DNA of 64,000 nt from Bugulina stolonifera (taxonomy: Eukaryota > Bryozoa > Gymnolaemata > Cheilostomatida > Bugulidae), in contig OW285193.1 in the NCBI GenBank assembly GCA_935421135.1, positions 1,364,001 through 1,428,000 of the forward strand, given 5' to 3'. A program made the translations under genes and the position numbers. Shown here piece by piece: positions 11,462 through 25,900 of this stretch; within the stretch, counting starts at the first letter, position 1; the number at the start of each line of letters is the position of its first letter. Under the pieces are notes generated by a model, which did no database searches, had not been told where the DNA came from, and saw nothing but the letters and a program-made list of their open reading frames with translations.

Positions 11462-12684
11462 GCATCATCACCATAGCAACTACAATGTACACCTTGTGCA
11501 TCATCACCATAGCAACTACACCTTGTGCGTCATCACCATAGCAACTACACCATGTTCATCATCACCATAGCAACTACACCTTGTGCAACATCACCATAGC
11601 AACTACACCTTGTGCATCATCACCATAGCAACTGCACCTTGTGCATCATCACCATAGCAACTACACCTTGTGCATCATCACCATAGCAACTACACCTTGT
11701 GCATCATCACCATAGCAACTACACCTTGTGCATCATCGCCATAGCAACTACACCTTGTGCATCATCACCATAGCAATTACACCTTGTGCATCATCACCAT
11801 AGCAGCTACACCTTGTGCATCATCACCATAGCAACTACACCCTGTGCATCATCACCATAGCAACTACACCTTGTGCATCATCACCATAGCAACTACACCT
11901 TGTGCATCATCACCATAGCAACTACACCTTGTGAATCATCACCATAGCAACTACACCTTGTGCATCATCACCACAGCAACTACACCTTGTGCATCATCAC
12001 CACAGCAACTACACCTTGTGCACCATCACCATAGCAACTACACCTTGTGCATCATCACCATAGCAACTGCACTTTATGCATCATCACCATAGCAGCTACA
12101 CCTTGTGCATCATCACCATAGCAACTACACCTTGTGCATCATCACCACAGCAACTACACCTTGTGCATCATCACCACAGCAACTACACCTTGTGCATCAT
12201 CACCATAACAACTACACCTTGTGCATCATCACCATAGCAACTACACCTTGTGAATCATCACCATAGCAACTACACCTTGTGCATCATCACCACAGCAACT
12301 ACACCTTGTGCATCATCACCACAGCAACTACACCTTGTGCACCATCACCATAGCAACTACACCTTGTGCACCATCACCATAGCAACTACACCTTGTGCAT
12401 CATCACCATAGCAACTGCACTTTATGCATCATCACCATAGCAGCTACACCTTGTGCATCATCACCATAGCAACTACACCTTGTGCATCATCACCACAGCA
12501 ACTACACCTTGTGCATCATCACCACAGCAACTACACCTTGTGCATCATCACCACAGCAACTACACCTTGTGCATCATCACCATAGCAACTGCACTTTATG
12601 CATCATCACCATAGCAGCTACACCTTGTGCACCATCACCATATCAACTACACCTTATGCGCCATCACCATAGCAACTACAACTT
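11462..12684. repeat. 29-bp minisatellite with an X-box-like motif per unit
   Basis: About 42 tandem copies of a 29-bp unit (core CATCATCACCATAGCAACTA). Most units contain ATCACCATAGCAAC, which matches the worm DAF-19 X-box consensus RYYNYYATRRNRAC at every position. Variants with CACAGCAAC or CATAGCAGC break it. A multi-unit block (two CACAGC units, a CACCATC unit, then ACTGCACTTTATG and AGCAGC units) recurs around 11960-12100, 12280-12460 and, in part, 12480-12630. That makes it a higher-order repeat. It lies about 1.5 kb past the ODF3-like stop codon. Confidence 0.95.
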
Positions 12685-12689
12685 GAGTA

Positions 12690-13964
12690 AGATTCAGGAA
12701 TACCATGCCCATGTAGTATTTTATGATATGATATTGACTATGCCGAAGGTTTTTTGTTGCTTAAAAGTTGTGAGATAAGTATTTTCTGAGATATTGAATG
12801 GTTTGAGACATAACATAAGCAGGTTGCTACAATCGCTAGGTGAATGTAAACATAGGAATGACTGTATATTACTATGCTGTGATAAGTTTTGTAAGTCCAA
12901 CTGCAATGAGACTGGCATGGCCATTGGTCTATGACTGTACTCTAGTGTCTGTGGTGGTACACACATGCACACTGTACGTGTATTATACAAATACAGCACA
13001 GTTATATTTTGTAGGTTAGTTATTCGGATGATGGAGTAACACATACTGCAGCATTATAGTATAGTACAGATAATACATGATGCTTTCTATAGAACACGAC
13101 TTAAAGCAAACATCACATTTAATATAGACCAAGTTATGAATATTGAGCAGAATGCAACCTTGAGAGGTGATTACATACTATCTTCAGTGTCATATGTACA
13201 ATGTGTTACATTGTATAAATCCTGATGCGGCTGACCTGTGTATGACCTTTGAGAGAGCTTGAGGGAGCCAGCAAAGGTTATAATACTATAAAAGAGATTT
13301 ACCGGTCAATGTTATCACATACAGGTAGCTGATGTTGATATGAAACCAATGGGCAGGCGTTCAAATTATGGTTCAAGTGTTGGGACAGTGTATCAACTGA
13401 AACCACTTACAAGAGTGTGTGTGACCTGAACAGTAGACCAATACTATAGTCATGTACATGTAAGGATACAGGTTTATTCATATTGTCTCTAAAATTGATT
13501 ACTGCCTGTAGCACTGCTGCATAGCCACCAATATCCTCCACATATGCAAGCATTGTAAAAATAAATTCATCATTAACACAAACTACTGAACATTAGACCC
13601 CAAAATATCCACTCTACCAGTCCTCATTGTACAGACATGATATACATGTATACACGTATTAGTGTGTACATGTATATCTATATATACACATATAATATGG
13701 ATGTATGTACATGTAGGTTGGTGCTGTGATTAATAGTATACAATACATTAGTCTACAATGAGGACATGAGAGAATAACTCCCGACAGTACTTGAATAGCA
13801 ATACACTACAAGTAGGATAGTAGAATGCATAGAACATGGGCTCAATTTGGTAATACTTTCTCAGAGTAAAAGTTAATACAGTTTCTATCTGATCATATAA
13901 AACACGGAGAGCAGCGGCATTGGCTCTACAAGAGGATGTGACATCATACCAACATCTCGTAACG
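12690..13964. other. Spacer between the minisatellite and TNPO3 3' end
   Basis: No gene recognised. The minus-strand TNPO3 3' UTR lies in its right part: AATAAA on the minus strand at 13473-13478 is a candidate poly(A) signal about 490 nt past the stop codon. Confidence 0.4.
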
Positions 13965-16900
13965 TCACCGATAAAGAATGAGGAAGTCCTTTAATATAGG
14001 AGTTATGTCCCTTGCATCGTTGGCACTAGAATGATAAGAAAGACGTTACATGTGCACACAAGTCATGTAAGTACCGTAGCTAATCACTAATTGTAAGTAA
14101 ATGTAGACACAAGGAGGTATAAGACTCACTGGATAGTATAACACAACCATATTGCAGTGCTGAACATAACCACTGGCCATATGTGTAGACTAAGTACCTT
14201 ATAATTCCAGTGTGGAAATTTTTAAGTTGTTGAGGTGTTGCCGTTACCACCCCACCCGTACTCTCGGTGGGCAGGGCCTTCAGGCTTTGCTCTAACCACG
14301 TGGAAACTGAAGGTCGGTCAAAGGTCACTAGCGCCATGAATACATCGGCCACATCAATCTACAGTATTATATTATCACAATAATTGGTCTCGCCACACAG
14401 GCTGCACAAGCACTAGTATGACAGTTGTGTGCTTTCTAGCCATGTAGTATAGCCTGAGGAGAGTGATAGCTCATCAACAAGTAAGTTTGTAAACACACAG
14501 CCTCAACTCTAACACAAAATGCCAAGCGGTAGAGTGCATGGATGAGCTTAAGATAAGGACAACAGGAATGCAGTAATACTTTCAGTCAAAGTTATACAGT
14601 GATACTATCCATATACAGATACATTGTAGGTAAGGGTACGAGTATATACATACCATCATACTGGATGGGAGTGCAGACACACAGCACTGCAGTAAAGTAT
14701 CAACTAGTAAGGCCCCATATTTTTGTACCTGTTCAGTTACATGCCTTTGTATCACTGCACCCTCTGCACTCTGTAACTCAACAGCAGAGAATATTGACAT
14801 ACGATGTAACACACAGATATAAACATGGACTCTAACTGTCCTTTGGTAACTAACTAATCATCCCGATGACCATGACAGGCTGGTTCCTATTTAGTTATGG
14901 TTATTGGAATATGCCATCACACAATTATCCCAACCAATTAGGAACCAGCCTGGAAAAGGGGTCACTCGGGACACCCATAGAGTCAGTGTGAGTACATTCC
15001 TTTACCACTGTTTCCTATCAACATTTGGTATATGGAAGTCCACCCTAAGGCTACTGGACATACAGACATACAGACAGACAGCTGCAGAGGAAGAGGAGGG
15101 GGTACACAGTGATACTCACTGTGTCTGTGTTGGAAGGCACAGTAAACAGTTCAACTAGAAACCTCATAACACTGGCGTTGGCATCTCTGTGCTGTAAAGT
15201 CGCTGATGCAATGGCACACTCAAACATCGGCCCAGTAATGGAGGAACCAAGCAGAACCAGTCTGTCTGTAACAATATATAACCATCCAATCATAGAACGG
15301 AAATAATATATAACCATCCAATCATAGAACGGAAATAATATATAAACATCCAATCATAGAACGGAAAGAATATATAATCAGCCAATCATAGAACGGAAAG
15401 AATATATAATCAGCCAATCATTGAATGGAAAAAATATATAATCAGCCAATCATTGAACGGAAAGGATATATAACCAGACAATCAGAGAAGGGTTAAACCA
15501 CTACTGTCGCACCATTCAATATTTGCCAACACATAGTTCATCCTATTTTAGTATGATTGATGCATTGTTTGTGTATGTAACCTTGCTGCTGCCGAGATAA
15601 CCCTATTTCAATATTGAGTGTTCTCACATTCAGTCAGCATATGGTTGAAATAGAACTGTGCTACAGAGATTGCCATAGGGCATGCAACTCGTTGCATTGC
15701 TATTGTGGGCATTGACTGTAACTTGCTTGTTTATCGTTATACAAAGAGCATTTATAGAATGGCATGTACATGTAGTGTTGACTTGCAATAAGATTATTTG
15801 GCCATTTTATGCCACTACCGCTAACGCTTACAGTATAATTATACTTAGCACATGCATAGCCCTAAGAACTTAACAGATATCAATGCTGACTGGAGGTCAT
15901 AATAGCCAATATTCAAATGGGCCTATCTTGGCTGCCACTAGGTTTACAAAGACAACCAACACATCAATCCCACTGAAATAGGATGAACAGTATTCTTTTC
16001 AAATATTGAATGGTTTGACAGTAGTGGTTTAAGTATACAATCACCTCTCTGTAGAAAGCGAAGACAGAGTCTAAAGAAGTCATCTATGGTGTCAGCATGA
16101 AGGACTAGACCGTTTGGCTTCGAAAGGAGGTCAAAGGTCGGCAGGGCCAGTGCCTCCGTCATATTCAGCAGCCCTGGCATGGTACAACAAAAACACATAT
16201 TAAACCACGGGAAGTACACGCAGACTGCAAACACTACAGTTTTTACATGATATCACTACTAACTAGTAATAGCGGAGAGAATACCTAGAGATGACATACA
16301 TGTAGGTATTGTATACTAGCCATAGTGTCACTAAGCACAGGTTACTACTGTAGAGAACATACCTTTAACACAGGATGGGTCGGCCCCGAACACATCGACT
16401 AGTATAGCACCGAGGTAGAGGTAGCAGGAATGGCGGTGATGTGAGTATAGAGACACCATCAGGCTGACAAGACGTTGTAGGAGAGGAGTAAAACTTCCAC
16501 CAAGATTCCTGATGGCAAACCTGATACACCTGTAGAATAATACACAATAAACGCATGGTACCACAGCACAAATATGTGACATCACAGCACAAATACGTGA
16601 CATCACAGCACAAATACGTGACATCACGGCATAAACGCATGACATCACAGCATAAACACATGACATCACAGCATAAACACATGACATCACAGCATAAACA
16701 CATGACATCACAGCATAAACACATGACATCACAGCATAAACACATGACATCACAGCATAAACACATGACCTCACCGCCCCTTACCTACAGCATTTCTCCA
16801 TAGTCTTGACATCACTTTGATATTTATTGCACACTTCTTCAAACGTAGCCCACAGATCTTCAATCACCTGGTAGCACGGGTGGTGGCCATTAGTAACAGG

Positions 16901-19900
16901 GGGCACCCCATACCTAACAACTGATGTCAGCCGATCCAGCCAGAAACCAGGGTCATTCTTAGTTGATCTATCTCCTTTACTGATAGTATTGGAGTTGGCT
17001 ACTAACTGTAAACAATAGAAGAGCACTTGAGTATGACTCTACTGAGCAGAGGCAGCAATCAGAGACAATGACCAGAGACTGGAGTAAATAACCAGCACTG
17101 TGTTGAGCCAGCATATCTACACACCAGAGGAGTGCAAACATTCTTACTACCACCATAGCAGCAGAGTAAACGTAACATAGACACTGCATACATACACATA
17201 AAATGGACATGCCATAGACCAGATATGTCACACTAGAGTTAATTCTGTGGCTTGAACACAATATAGCTATCAGAAGCTTGTAACTTTATTGTGATTTAAT
17301 AAGGCTATGATCCATCATTTAATAACTGAGTTTTCATTGGGCAGCTGTAAATTGTAATGAAGAGAAATAACCACAATCAAAATAAATTAAATTATAACAT
17401 ATCTTACACTAAAAAAGTGACACTTTGCTTTGAAATTTGAATTTTGGACACCATTTAGTCACAATATTTCCCCAAAACCTAAAGAACAGCCCAATGCCTC
17501 TATAAAAAAATTGATTTGTGACTTGAAGAGTCACTGCTAATATGTGTCCATGGCAACTTGAGTTTAGAAAATACTAGTACACATCTCTGCCATAGATATA
17601 CTACAGTGTAACTCCCATATTATAGCCTAGACACAGCATAGAGATAGACACAGCATAGAGATAGACACAGCATAGACATAGACACAGCATAGACATAGAC
17701 ACAGCATAGACATACCCACAGCATAGACATACCCACAGCATAGACATAGACACGGCATAGACATAGACACGGCATAGACATAGAAACGGCATAGACATAG
17801 ACACGGCATAGACATAGACACGGCATAGACATAGACACGGCATAGACGTAGACACGGCATAGACGTAGACACGGCATAGACGTAGACACAGCATAGACGT
17901 AGACACAGCATAGAGATAGACACAGCATAGACATAGACACAGCATAGACATAAACACAGCATAGACATAGACACAGCATAGACATACCCACGGCATAGAC
18001 ATAGACACGGCATAGACATAGACACGGCATAGACGTAGACACAGCATAGGCATAGACACGGCATAGACATAGACACGGCATAGACATAGACACGGCATAG
18101 ACATAGACACGGCATAGACATAGACACGGCATAGACATAGACACGGCATGGACATAGACACAGCATGGACATAGACACGGCATAGACATAGACACGGCAT
18201 AGACATAGACACAGCATAGACATAGGCCTACTCACCCTTTTGAGTGGAATGACCTGATAACTACAGAGCTCTCTGATCCCCTGACTAAGCAGCTCATCAG
18301 GAAATCGAGATAATATCACAGCAGCGGCTAAAACATACACAGCATGATAGTATATTACACGGCATGATAGTATATTACACGGCATGATAGTATATTACAC
18401 AGCATGATAGTATATTACACGGTATGATAGTATATTACACGGCATGATAGTATATTACACGGCATGATAGTATATTACACGGCATGATAGTATATTACAC
18501 GGCATGATAGTATATTACACGGCATGATAGTATATTACACAGTATGATAGTATATTACACAGCATGATAGTATATTACACGGTATGATAGTATATTACAC
18601 GGCATGATAGTATATTACACGGTATGATAGTATATGACACGGCATGATAGTATATTACACGGCATGATAGTATATTACACAGTATGATAGTATATTACAC
18701 AGCATGATAGTATATTACACAGTATGATAGTATATTACACAGCATGATAGTATATTACACGGTATGATAGTATATTACACGGCATGATAGTATATTACAC
18801 GGCATGATAGTATATTACACGGCATGATAGTATATTACACAGTATGATAGTATATTACACAGCATGATAGTATATTACACGGTATGATAGTATATTACAC
18901 GGCATGATAGTATATTACACGGTATGATAGTATATTACACGGCATGATAGTATATTACACGGCATGATAGAATATTACACAGTATGATAGTATATTACAC
19001 GGCATGATAGTATATTACACGGCATGATAGTATATTACACAGCATGATAGTATATTACACGGTATGATAGTATATTACACGGCATGATAGTATATTACAC
19101 GGCATGATAGTATATTACACAGCATGATAGTATATTACACGGTATGATAGTATATTACACGGCATGATAGTATATTACACGGTATGATAGTATATTACAC
19201 GGCATGATAGTATATTACACGGCATGATAGTATATTACACGGCATGATAGTATATTACACAGTATGATAGTATATTACACATGGTACTTTACATAATAGT
19301 ACAATGATAAGAAAGTAGTATATAAAGCCCCCTACATGTAGAATTACATGTAGACAGTACCTTTAATAAGTTTGACGGTGCCGTCGGTTGTTATATGGAA
19401 GGAGTCAACGTCCTTGACCACCTGGAGCAAGGTCGGCAGGTTGTCCATCATCTGCTTTTCCCGAGCGCACTCCACACAGATGAGGTCAAGTGAAGTGGCA
19501 GCCATATTGGATAACTTTGGTATACGGAGACAAGAGAGAAGGAGCTGCAGTACAGGATCTACCAAATAAAGTGGTGGTACAGTGACATGGCTATTATATC
19601 AGATAAAGTGGTGGTACAGTGACATGGCTATTATATCAGATAAAGTGGTGGTACAGTGACATGGCTATTATATCAGATAAAGTGGTGGTACAGTGACATG
19701 GCTATCACATCAGATAAAGTGGTGGTACAGTGACATGGTTATCACATCAGATAAAGTGGTGGTACAGTGACATGGCTATCATATCAGATAAAGTGGTGGT
19801 ACAGTGACATGGCTATTATATCAGATAAAGTGGTGGTACAGTGACATGGCTATCACACCAGATAAAGTGGTGGTACAGTGACATGGCTATCATAGCAGAC

Positions 19901-22900
19901 CCAGTTCTAGAACACTCACTGTATTATTCACCCACTGGGTACATATATGTGGAAGGGGTTGATATCCACTCACCTAGTATGTGGAAGGGGTTGATATCCA
20001 CTCACCTAGTATCTGGAAGGGGTTGATATCCACTCACCTAGTATCTGGGGGTTGTGTTTGATCCACTCTTTGAATCCACCCAGCAAGGATATACATGTGA
20101 AGGTGAGAGCTAGGTGCTGCCTTGTGGGAGGGTCACAGTACTCGTACAGCACTGATTTGATAATACGTGGCACTATAATATCTTCTTTACTAAACATACA
20201 AGAAGAAACAAGTTTGAGTTACATTGGACATCAGATATACCGAGTAACCAATACATAGTATCACATACACCGTGTATCCATAACATTACACAGTATCACA
20301 TACACCGTGTATCCATAACATTACACAGTATCACATACACCGTGTATCCATAACATTACACAGTATCACATACACTAGGTGGGGAGACTTACGGCTCCAT
20401 ATTTCCTGCGACGGCTGTCATCACAAAGAGATACGATTCTGATACGTTCCACGAAAGACCTGGGTTCAGATGAGTCAGCAGCTATAAGAAACGAGTAGCT
20501 AGATGTCAAGGTCATAGCATTATACATACATACACTGTATCATATTAAGATAATGGAAAAACAGATTAGACAGGGAGTTATGCCAACTTGACGATGAAAT
20601 GAGCTGTTCTTATTGGGTAAACTCAAACCAATCAGAGTCACTTCCTTATTATGGCTGCACATAAACCATCTACATACGGTGTCATGTTCAAACAACTATA
20701 TGCTATTCTAACAGTTATCAGAAATGCAGCAGAAGGATGGCGAAATGCCAGGACCCTGTAACTGGGCATGGTCAGAGGTAGGGGTTCTGGTAGCCATAGT
20801 TACTAACCTCCCTGAATAACTTGGTTGAACTAACTATAAATATAACATCTTTTATCAGTTCACTGGCTCGGATTCGAAAGTCGTAGAAATCATCAGATCG
20901 TTCTAGAATTCCTTCCTGTATAACAGAGGGTAGCATGTCATATATAATATATATACAATGTATACTAAGCACTGTATAATAAACCGACTAGTTTATCTAC
21001 CTGATCAGCAGTGATTATTCACATACTTCACTTCTGTGTCGGTGGCTCACAAATGCAGTGTATGATAGAAAACACCGTGTTAACTGGCTATCGTAAAATC
21101 TAGAATTATCTTCTCAACAAACAAGGCATTGGGCGAGAAGACAACTACCAAATAACAAGTGGATTTGAAATGAATACATGTAAATGTATAAGGTGAGAAC
21201 GTTCCCCGTCAACCATAGCGTCTCAATTACAGAGTATCACCTAATGAGAGGTAAGTGTACACAGCTCATGCTTGCTGTACATACACAGGCGTACAACTTA
21301 GAGTAATACATACATGGTCAACGTCCAACTGTACGTGTTTACACAGAGAGAGTATTAGCCTCTGGACATATGGGGAGAACTGAGAGTTGAGGGACGTATC
21401 ATCCACTTGGTAGAGGTGCTCCGCTAAATTATACCAGAAGTTAAAACTTATCTCTGCCACTTCATACGCCTCGTTCTCTAGTGTTGAGCAAATTAGTTCT
21501 AGCTGAGAGAAGCTACCTAGACCCTGTAATAGATAACTATAATACACGGTTGGAATCCAATAACACATTTTTATAATACAGTAACACCCGACTCCAATAC
21601 AGTAACGCATTATATACATGACGGTATTACAGTAACACAATATTGTCACACAGCAAGGCATTATAGACGTGACTGTAATACTGTAATACTGTAATACTGT
21701 AATACTGTAATACTGTAATATGTAAGCTTACTCTGTTAGGAAACTGAATGAGAGCTTCCAGGAAAGATTCAGACATTTCTGTGAATATTCTTGCAAAGTT
21801 GAGACACCTAAAAAGAGTTGAATGTACACTATATGTATGTATTGTTACTATGAGCACAACTCCTAATAAATAGGCCAATCAACAATAATTACAGTGAAAC
21901 TTGCTTAATTCAACCTCAAATAATTCAAAAACTTGGTTAGTTCAAACTACTAGCCTTGGTCCCTGCTGAGCACTATATAAATCACTTCAAATAATTCAAA
22001 CTTACTATTTGTAATTCAAACATCATGTCCCATACATGTGATGCATGTCATTATATAAAATGAAGGATCACATAATTCAAACTCGGCCTAATTCCCTTGG
22101 AGTTTGAATTAAGCAAGTTCCAATGTATTAATTTAATGCTAGCTGAGGGGGAGACAACTCTGACTGAACCCTGCAGACCTGAAAGACTTTAATATATCTG
22201 ATAAGTCTCACATTCTACTGTAGAATAATTGTCACATGCATAGGCACACACAGCTTTACATTACGTATGTCGTTACCTGTCAGTATCAGACCGATCAGCA
22301 CACTGTTTGTAAGCCTGTGAGAGAGTCATAATGCGTTCAAACAGTACTTGTGCTAGGTGGCCATATTGGTTCATGTCCTCACACTTGTACAGAGCAGAGC
22401 ACAGGCAGTCAGTCGCTGATTCATGCAGCACTGATTGACTACTTAGATCTGTCTATAATAACATAAAAGTAGATTGACAGTTGGTAAGTACGGTATCATC
22501 TCTGCACACAACAGTTGGTAGGTGCAGTATTACCTCTACACACCTTGAGACAGGTATTGTAGTGCTGATGGCAATAACAATGTGAATGGAACTTGGCGGG
22601 CTGCCCTGGTTAGTAAAAATAGAGTGCAGTGCCACTCTACTATTGTCTGAAGGTAACCAAATGTCACACAACTACACATGATGACATGAAGGTTTCTACT
22701 GCATAAATACATACCATACTATGTGCATGATTGTATATGTAATAGTAGAGGGAGAAGAGTTCCTACCAGATAATGGAATAGGGCTTCTATGAGCTGAGAT
22801 TGTCTTATTTCTCCGTCTGGTACAGCACCGACGCTAAACCAGCTCCCCAAACACTTGAAGAGACGACTGCATAGCTGCTGGTCTGTGTGGTAGTTGCTAA

Positions 22901-25900
22901 GGCATGCCAGCTAGTGAATATAAATATGTATATTATATATTTATATGCTTATAGAGCATATTATAGCACATACCGGCGGAAAAGGGAGATTTCGAAAAAG
23001 ATAGTTCGAAACAGGACAGTTTGAAACTGTGTAGATTACATTTAGAAGAACATAACTTGCAGATAATTAATTTTAATTAATTAATGTAATTAATTAAATA
23101 AAAGAATTAATATCAACAACTAGTTTAAATCTGGTGGTATGGGGTTAGGTGTTTCCAGTGCTTAAATTGTAAATTAAAAAGTGGGGGGACTGAGCTGAAG
23201 AGGGTGAGAGGGGGTGGGGTGTGGGCACCCCCGCTTAGCCCCGCGCGAGCGGAAAATTTTGCAAAAAGGCTTCTAGAGACATGTTCTGGGAAAGTTTGAG
23301 ATGAGCTTTAATGATGTCTTTCTGCAAGGAATTTGTCTATTGAGCCGTCAGTTTTTGCGGATGAGATTTTGCTTGTAAATTAGATAGTAAAAATTTAGCG
23401 TTGACTCATACCTTCTGAAAGAAAGCACCCCTGATATTGGAGATGCAAGACTTACAAGATGCTGCACAAAGGAGCAAACTTCAGGCTTACTTCTAGGTGA
23501 TTAGAAGTTGGATTTAATTTTTATTATACCATAGAAATATATTTGTTTGCATTAATATTGAGCTCCATGTGAACGCTGCCAGCTTTAAAGCATATAGTAT
23601 ATGCTACCTGATGATGCCTCTACTACTAGCTCAGTTTCATGTATGGATTGAGCACTGGTGTCACTATCATCCAGTTTCCCTAAGAATGGATGTGTGCATA
23701 GAGGAGTAAGAATATGTACGCTACCACTACTACTGGTTTTGTTGTTGAAGTAAGCAGTAGCAATACTAGGTAGAGTGTACTGATACTGTTAGCAGTAGTA
23801 GTAAAGAGCAACTACTTGTGGTGAGCACTAGCACTATAAGTCTTTGTACTGCTACTATTGCTACTAAAAGATGTTATTATTGCGCCACTATTATTGTGAG
23901 TGAGTGATCAGTAGTGGCATATTAGTAGGAACTTGCTAGTTAGCAAGCTGTAAAAAGGTTTTTATTACTGCTAGTAGCAAAAAAGTACCAGTACTACTTG
24001 TTACTAGTAAAATCTTCTTCACACTTGCATCATTAGCTATCACCAGTGATCGAAGAGAAACAAATTAAGTGGGTAAGCTCCCAGTCAATATAGTGGAATG
24101 CACCCCAGGTGCAGGGTGGAATCCCGGCCACCAAATGTTTCAAGTCTCTGAGATTTTGAAAATTTCTTTTGCTGGCATTAGCCTACTTGGTAGTGGTACA
24201 AAATATCGTATATTTTTTTGAATAACATGATACTTTTTGGGCTATAGCTAATGCATTGACACCAGAAAATTTTAATTGTTAAGTCATATTGTCTTTACCA
24301 GAAGAGATGCCACGCTGAAGCCACAGAGTTGATTCAAGGCCAGGGGAGCGTGCCTGATACCCTACTGTTAGCAGTAAACTGTAAGAGACTGTATAGTTCA
24401 AATAGTGAGAGCCCTTTATTGAGCAACAGCCTACACACAACTGAAGTCAGAATGCAAAATTGTGCACCTTGTATTATGAAATCAGTTTTAAACTAAGGTC
24501 AAAAAGTTAGCAAGTATATTAGGTCGGTCTCGGACCAAAAGGGGTGCGAGTTACAGAAAATACAAAACGGTCTCGGATTACAAGCACTGCTACATTTCAG
24601 GCTAATGAAAATAGTCAATATTACAGTGATCAAGGCATATAGCATCAGCCAATAGCATGTAGGTTAACAAAAGGTATACAATAAAAGAAACCCGAAAGGG
24701 AAACATATATTCGCGCTGCAATACATACGAGTTAAGACAAGATAACGCAATAAGGAGACTGTTTATTTTAAGTTAGTTAGAGTTATAGTCAATAGGGAGT
24801 GTCGGCTCAGGACACAACAATACAAAGTAGCTATCAAACGCTGAGGAATTCAATTGCGATGGCTCTGTACAAGAACTCTCAACTCAGTTTTCTTTGAGAA
24901 GCTGTAAAGTGCAACGAATAGAGATAACCACAATCAAAATTAGTAAAATCAGAACATAGAACTATTTCACACTAAAACAGTGACATTTTGCTTTCAAAGT
25001 CTGAACTTCTGACACCATTTAGTTTCACAAAATTTAAATAGTAGCTCAAATAACTCTACAAAAATCTTGAGCTAAATAATGAAAGAATGTAACTTGACTT
25101 GCAGTTGGTCTAGATAATTTAAAGGTAAAATTCACAAATTGTGCCCTACTTTGAAGTTAGTTTTTGTACTGTTCTAAACAAGATATTCAAACAATTATTG
25201 TACAGTACACTAAATCAACATATGTTCTCTTATTAATAACCAAAGATTTGTATTTTATGACTCTCCTTATGCCTCAATTAGTGAAATTAAAACTCCTTCT
25301 AAATGATTGGAAAATTAGGAGTTATCTCCTTTTTTAGATTTCGGCATACTATTTTGTGAGACTACGGTTTCCGGCGATCGACCATTCCTGGGGAGATAAC
25401 TTTATACTATTATCCGGATAATGCTATGCTAATTATACATGCATTTGTTTTCCTTACTTTCATTTCAATTTCTTGACTGCACTTATAAATTGAGTGGATT
25501 AATTGAGTTGTCAGTGCAGTGCAATCACATAGACCTTAGCATCGTCTGCCAACAATGCAAATGCATTTATACATGTACATGTATCAGTAATATAATATAC
25601 ATTTTATCATTATAAAACTTATAATGTATGACAAATGAACGTGTATGTATGCTGAAGGTACCATATGGCATAACATACTGTATTCGTATAAACACTATAT
25701 GTAATCACGAATTCTTTATTATATTAGACATATACATGCATGTATAAAAGGTTTACACAATATCATTGGAAATAATTTCTGACACTTTGCTACCCATGAA
25801 AAACATTGGTAATAGTATGATTAAAATTACACATTGAAATATTATACTGCAGTCTGCAGGTGGTTAGGCTACTGTGGATTCTATGATAGCTTTAACTGCT

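Noticed and set aside
11462..12684. Tandem array considered as a CRISPR
   Set aside because: Units are directly adjacent with no unique spacers, and the host is a eukaryote; it is a minisatellite.
17601..18385. Minus-strand frames of about 200-250 codons rich in cysteine, tyrosine and valine
   Set aside because: Produced by the 17-bp TNPO3 intron 13 array; the true exon here is 18236-18327.
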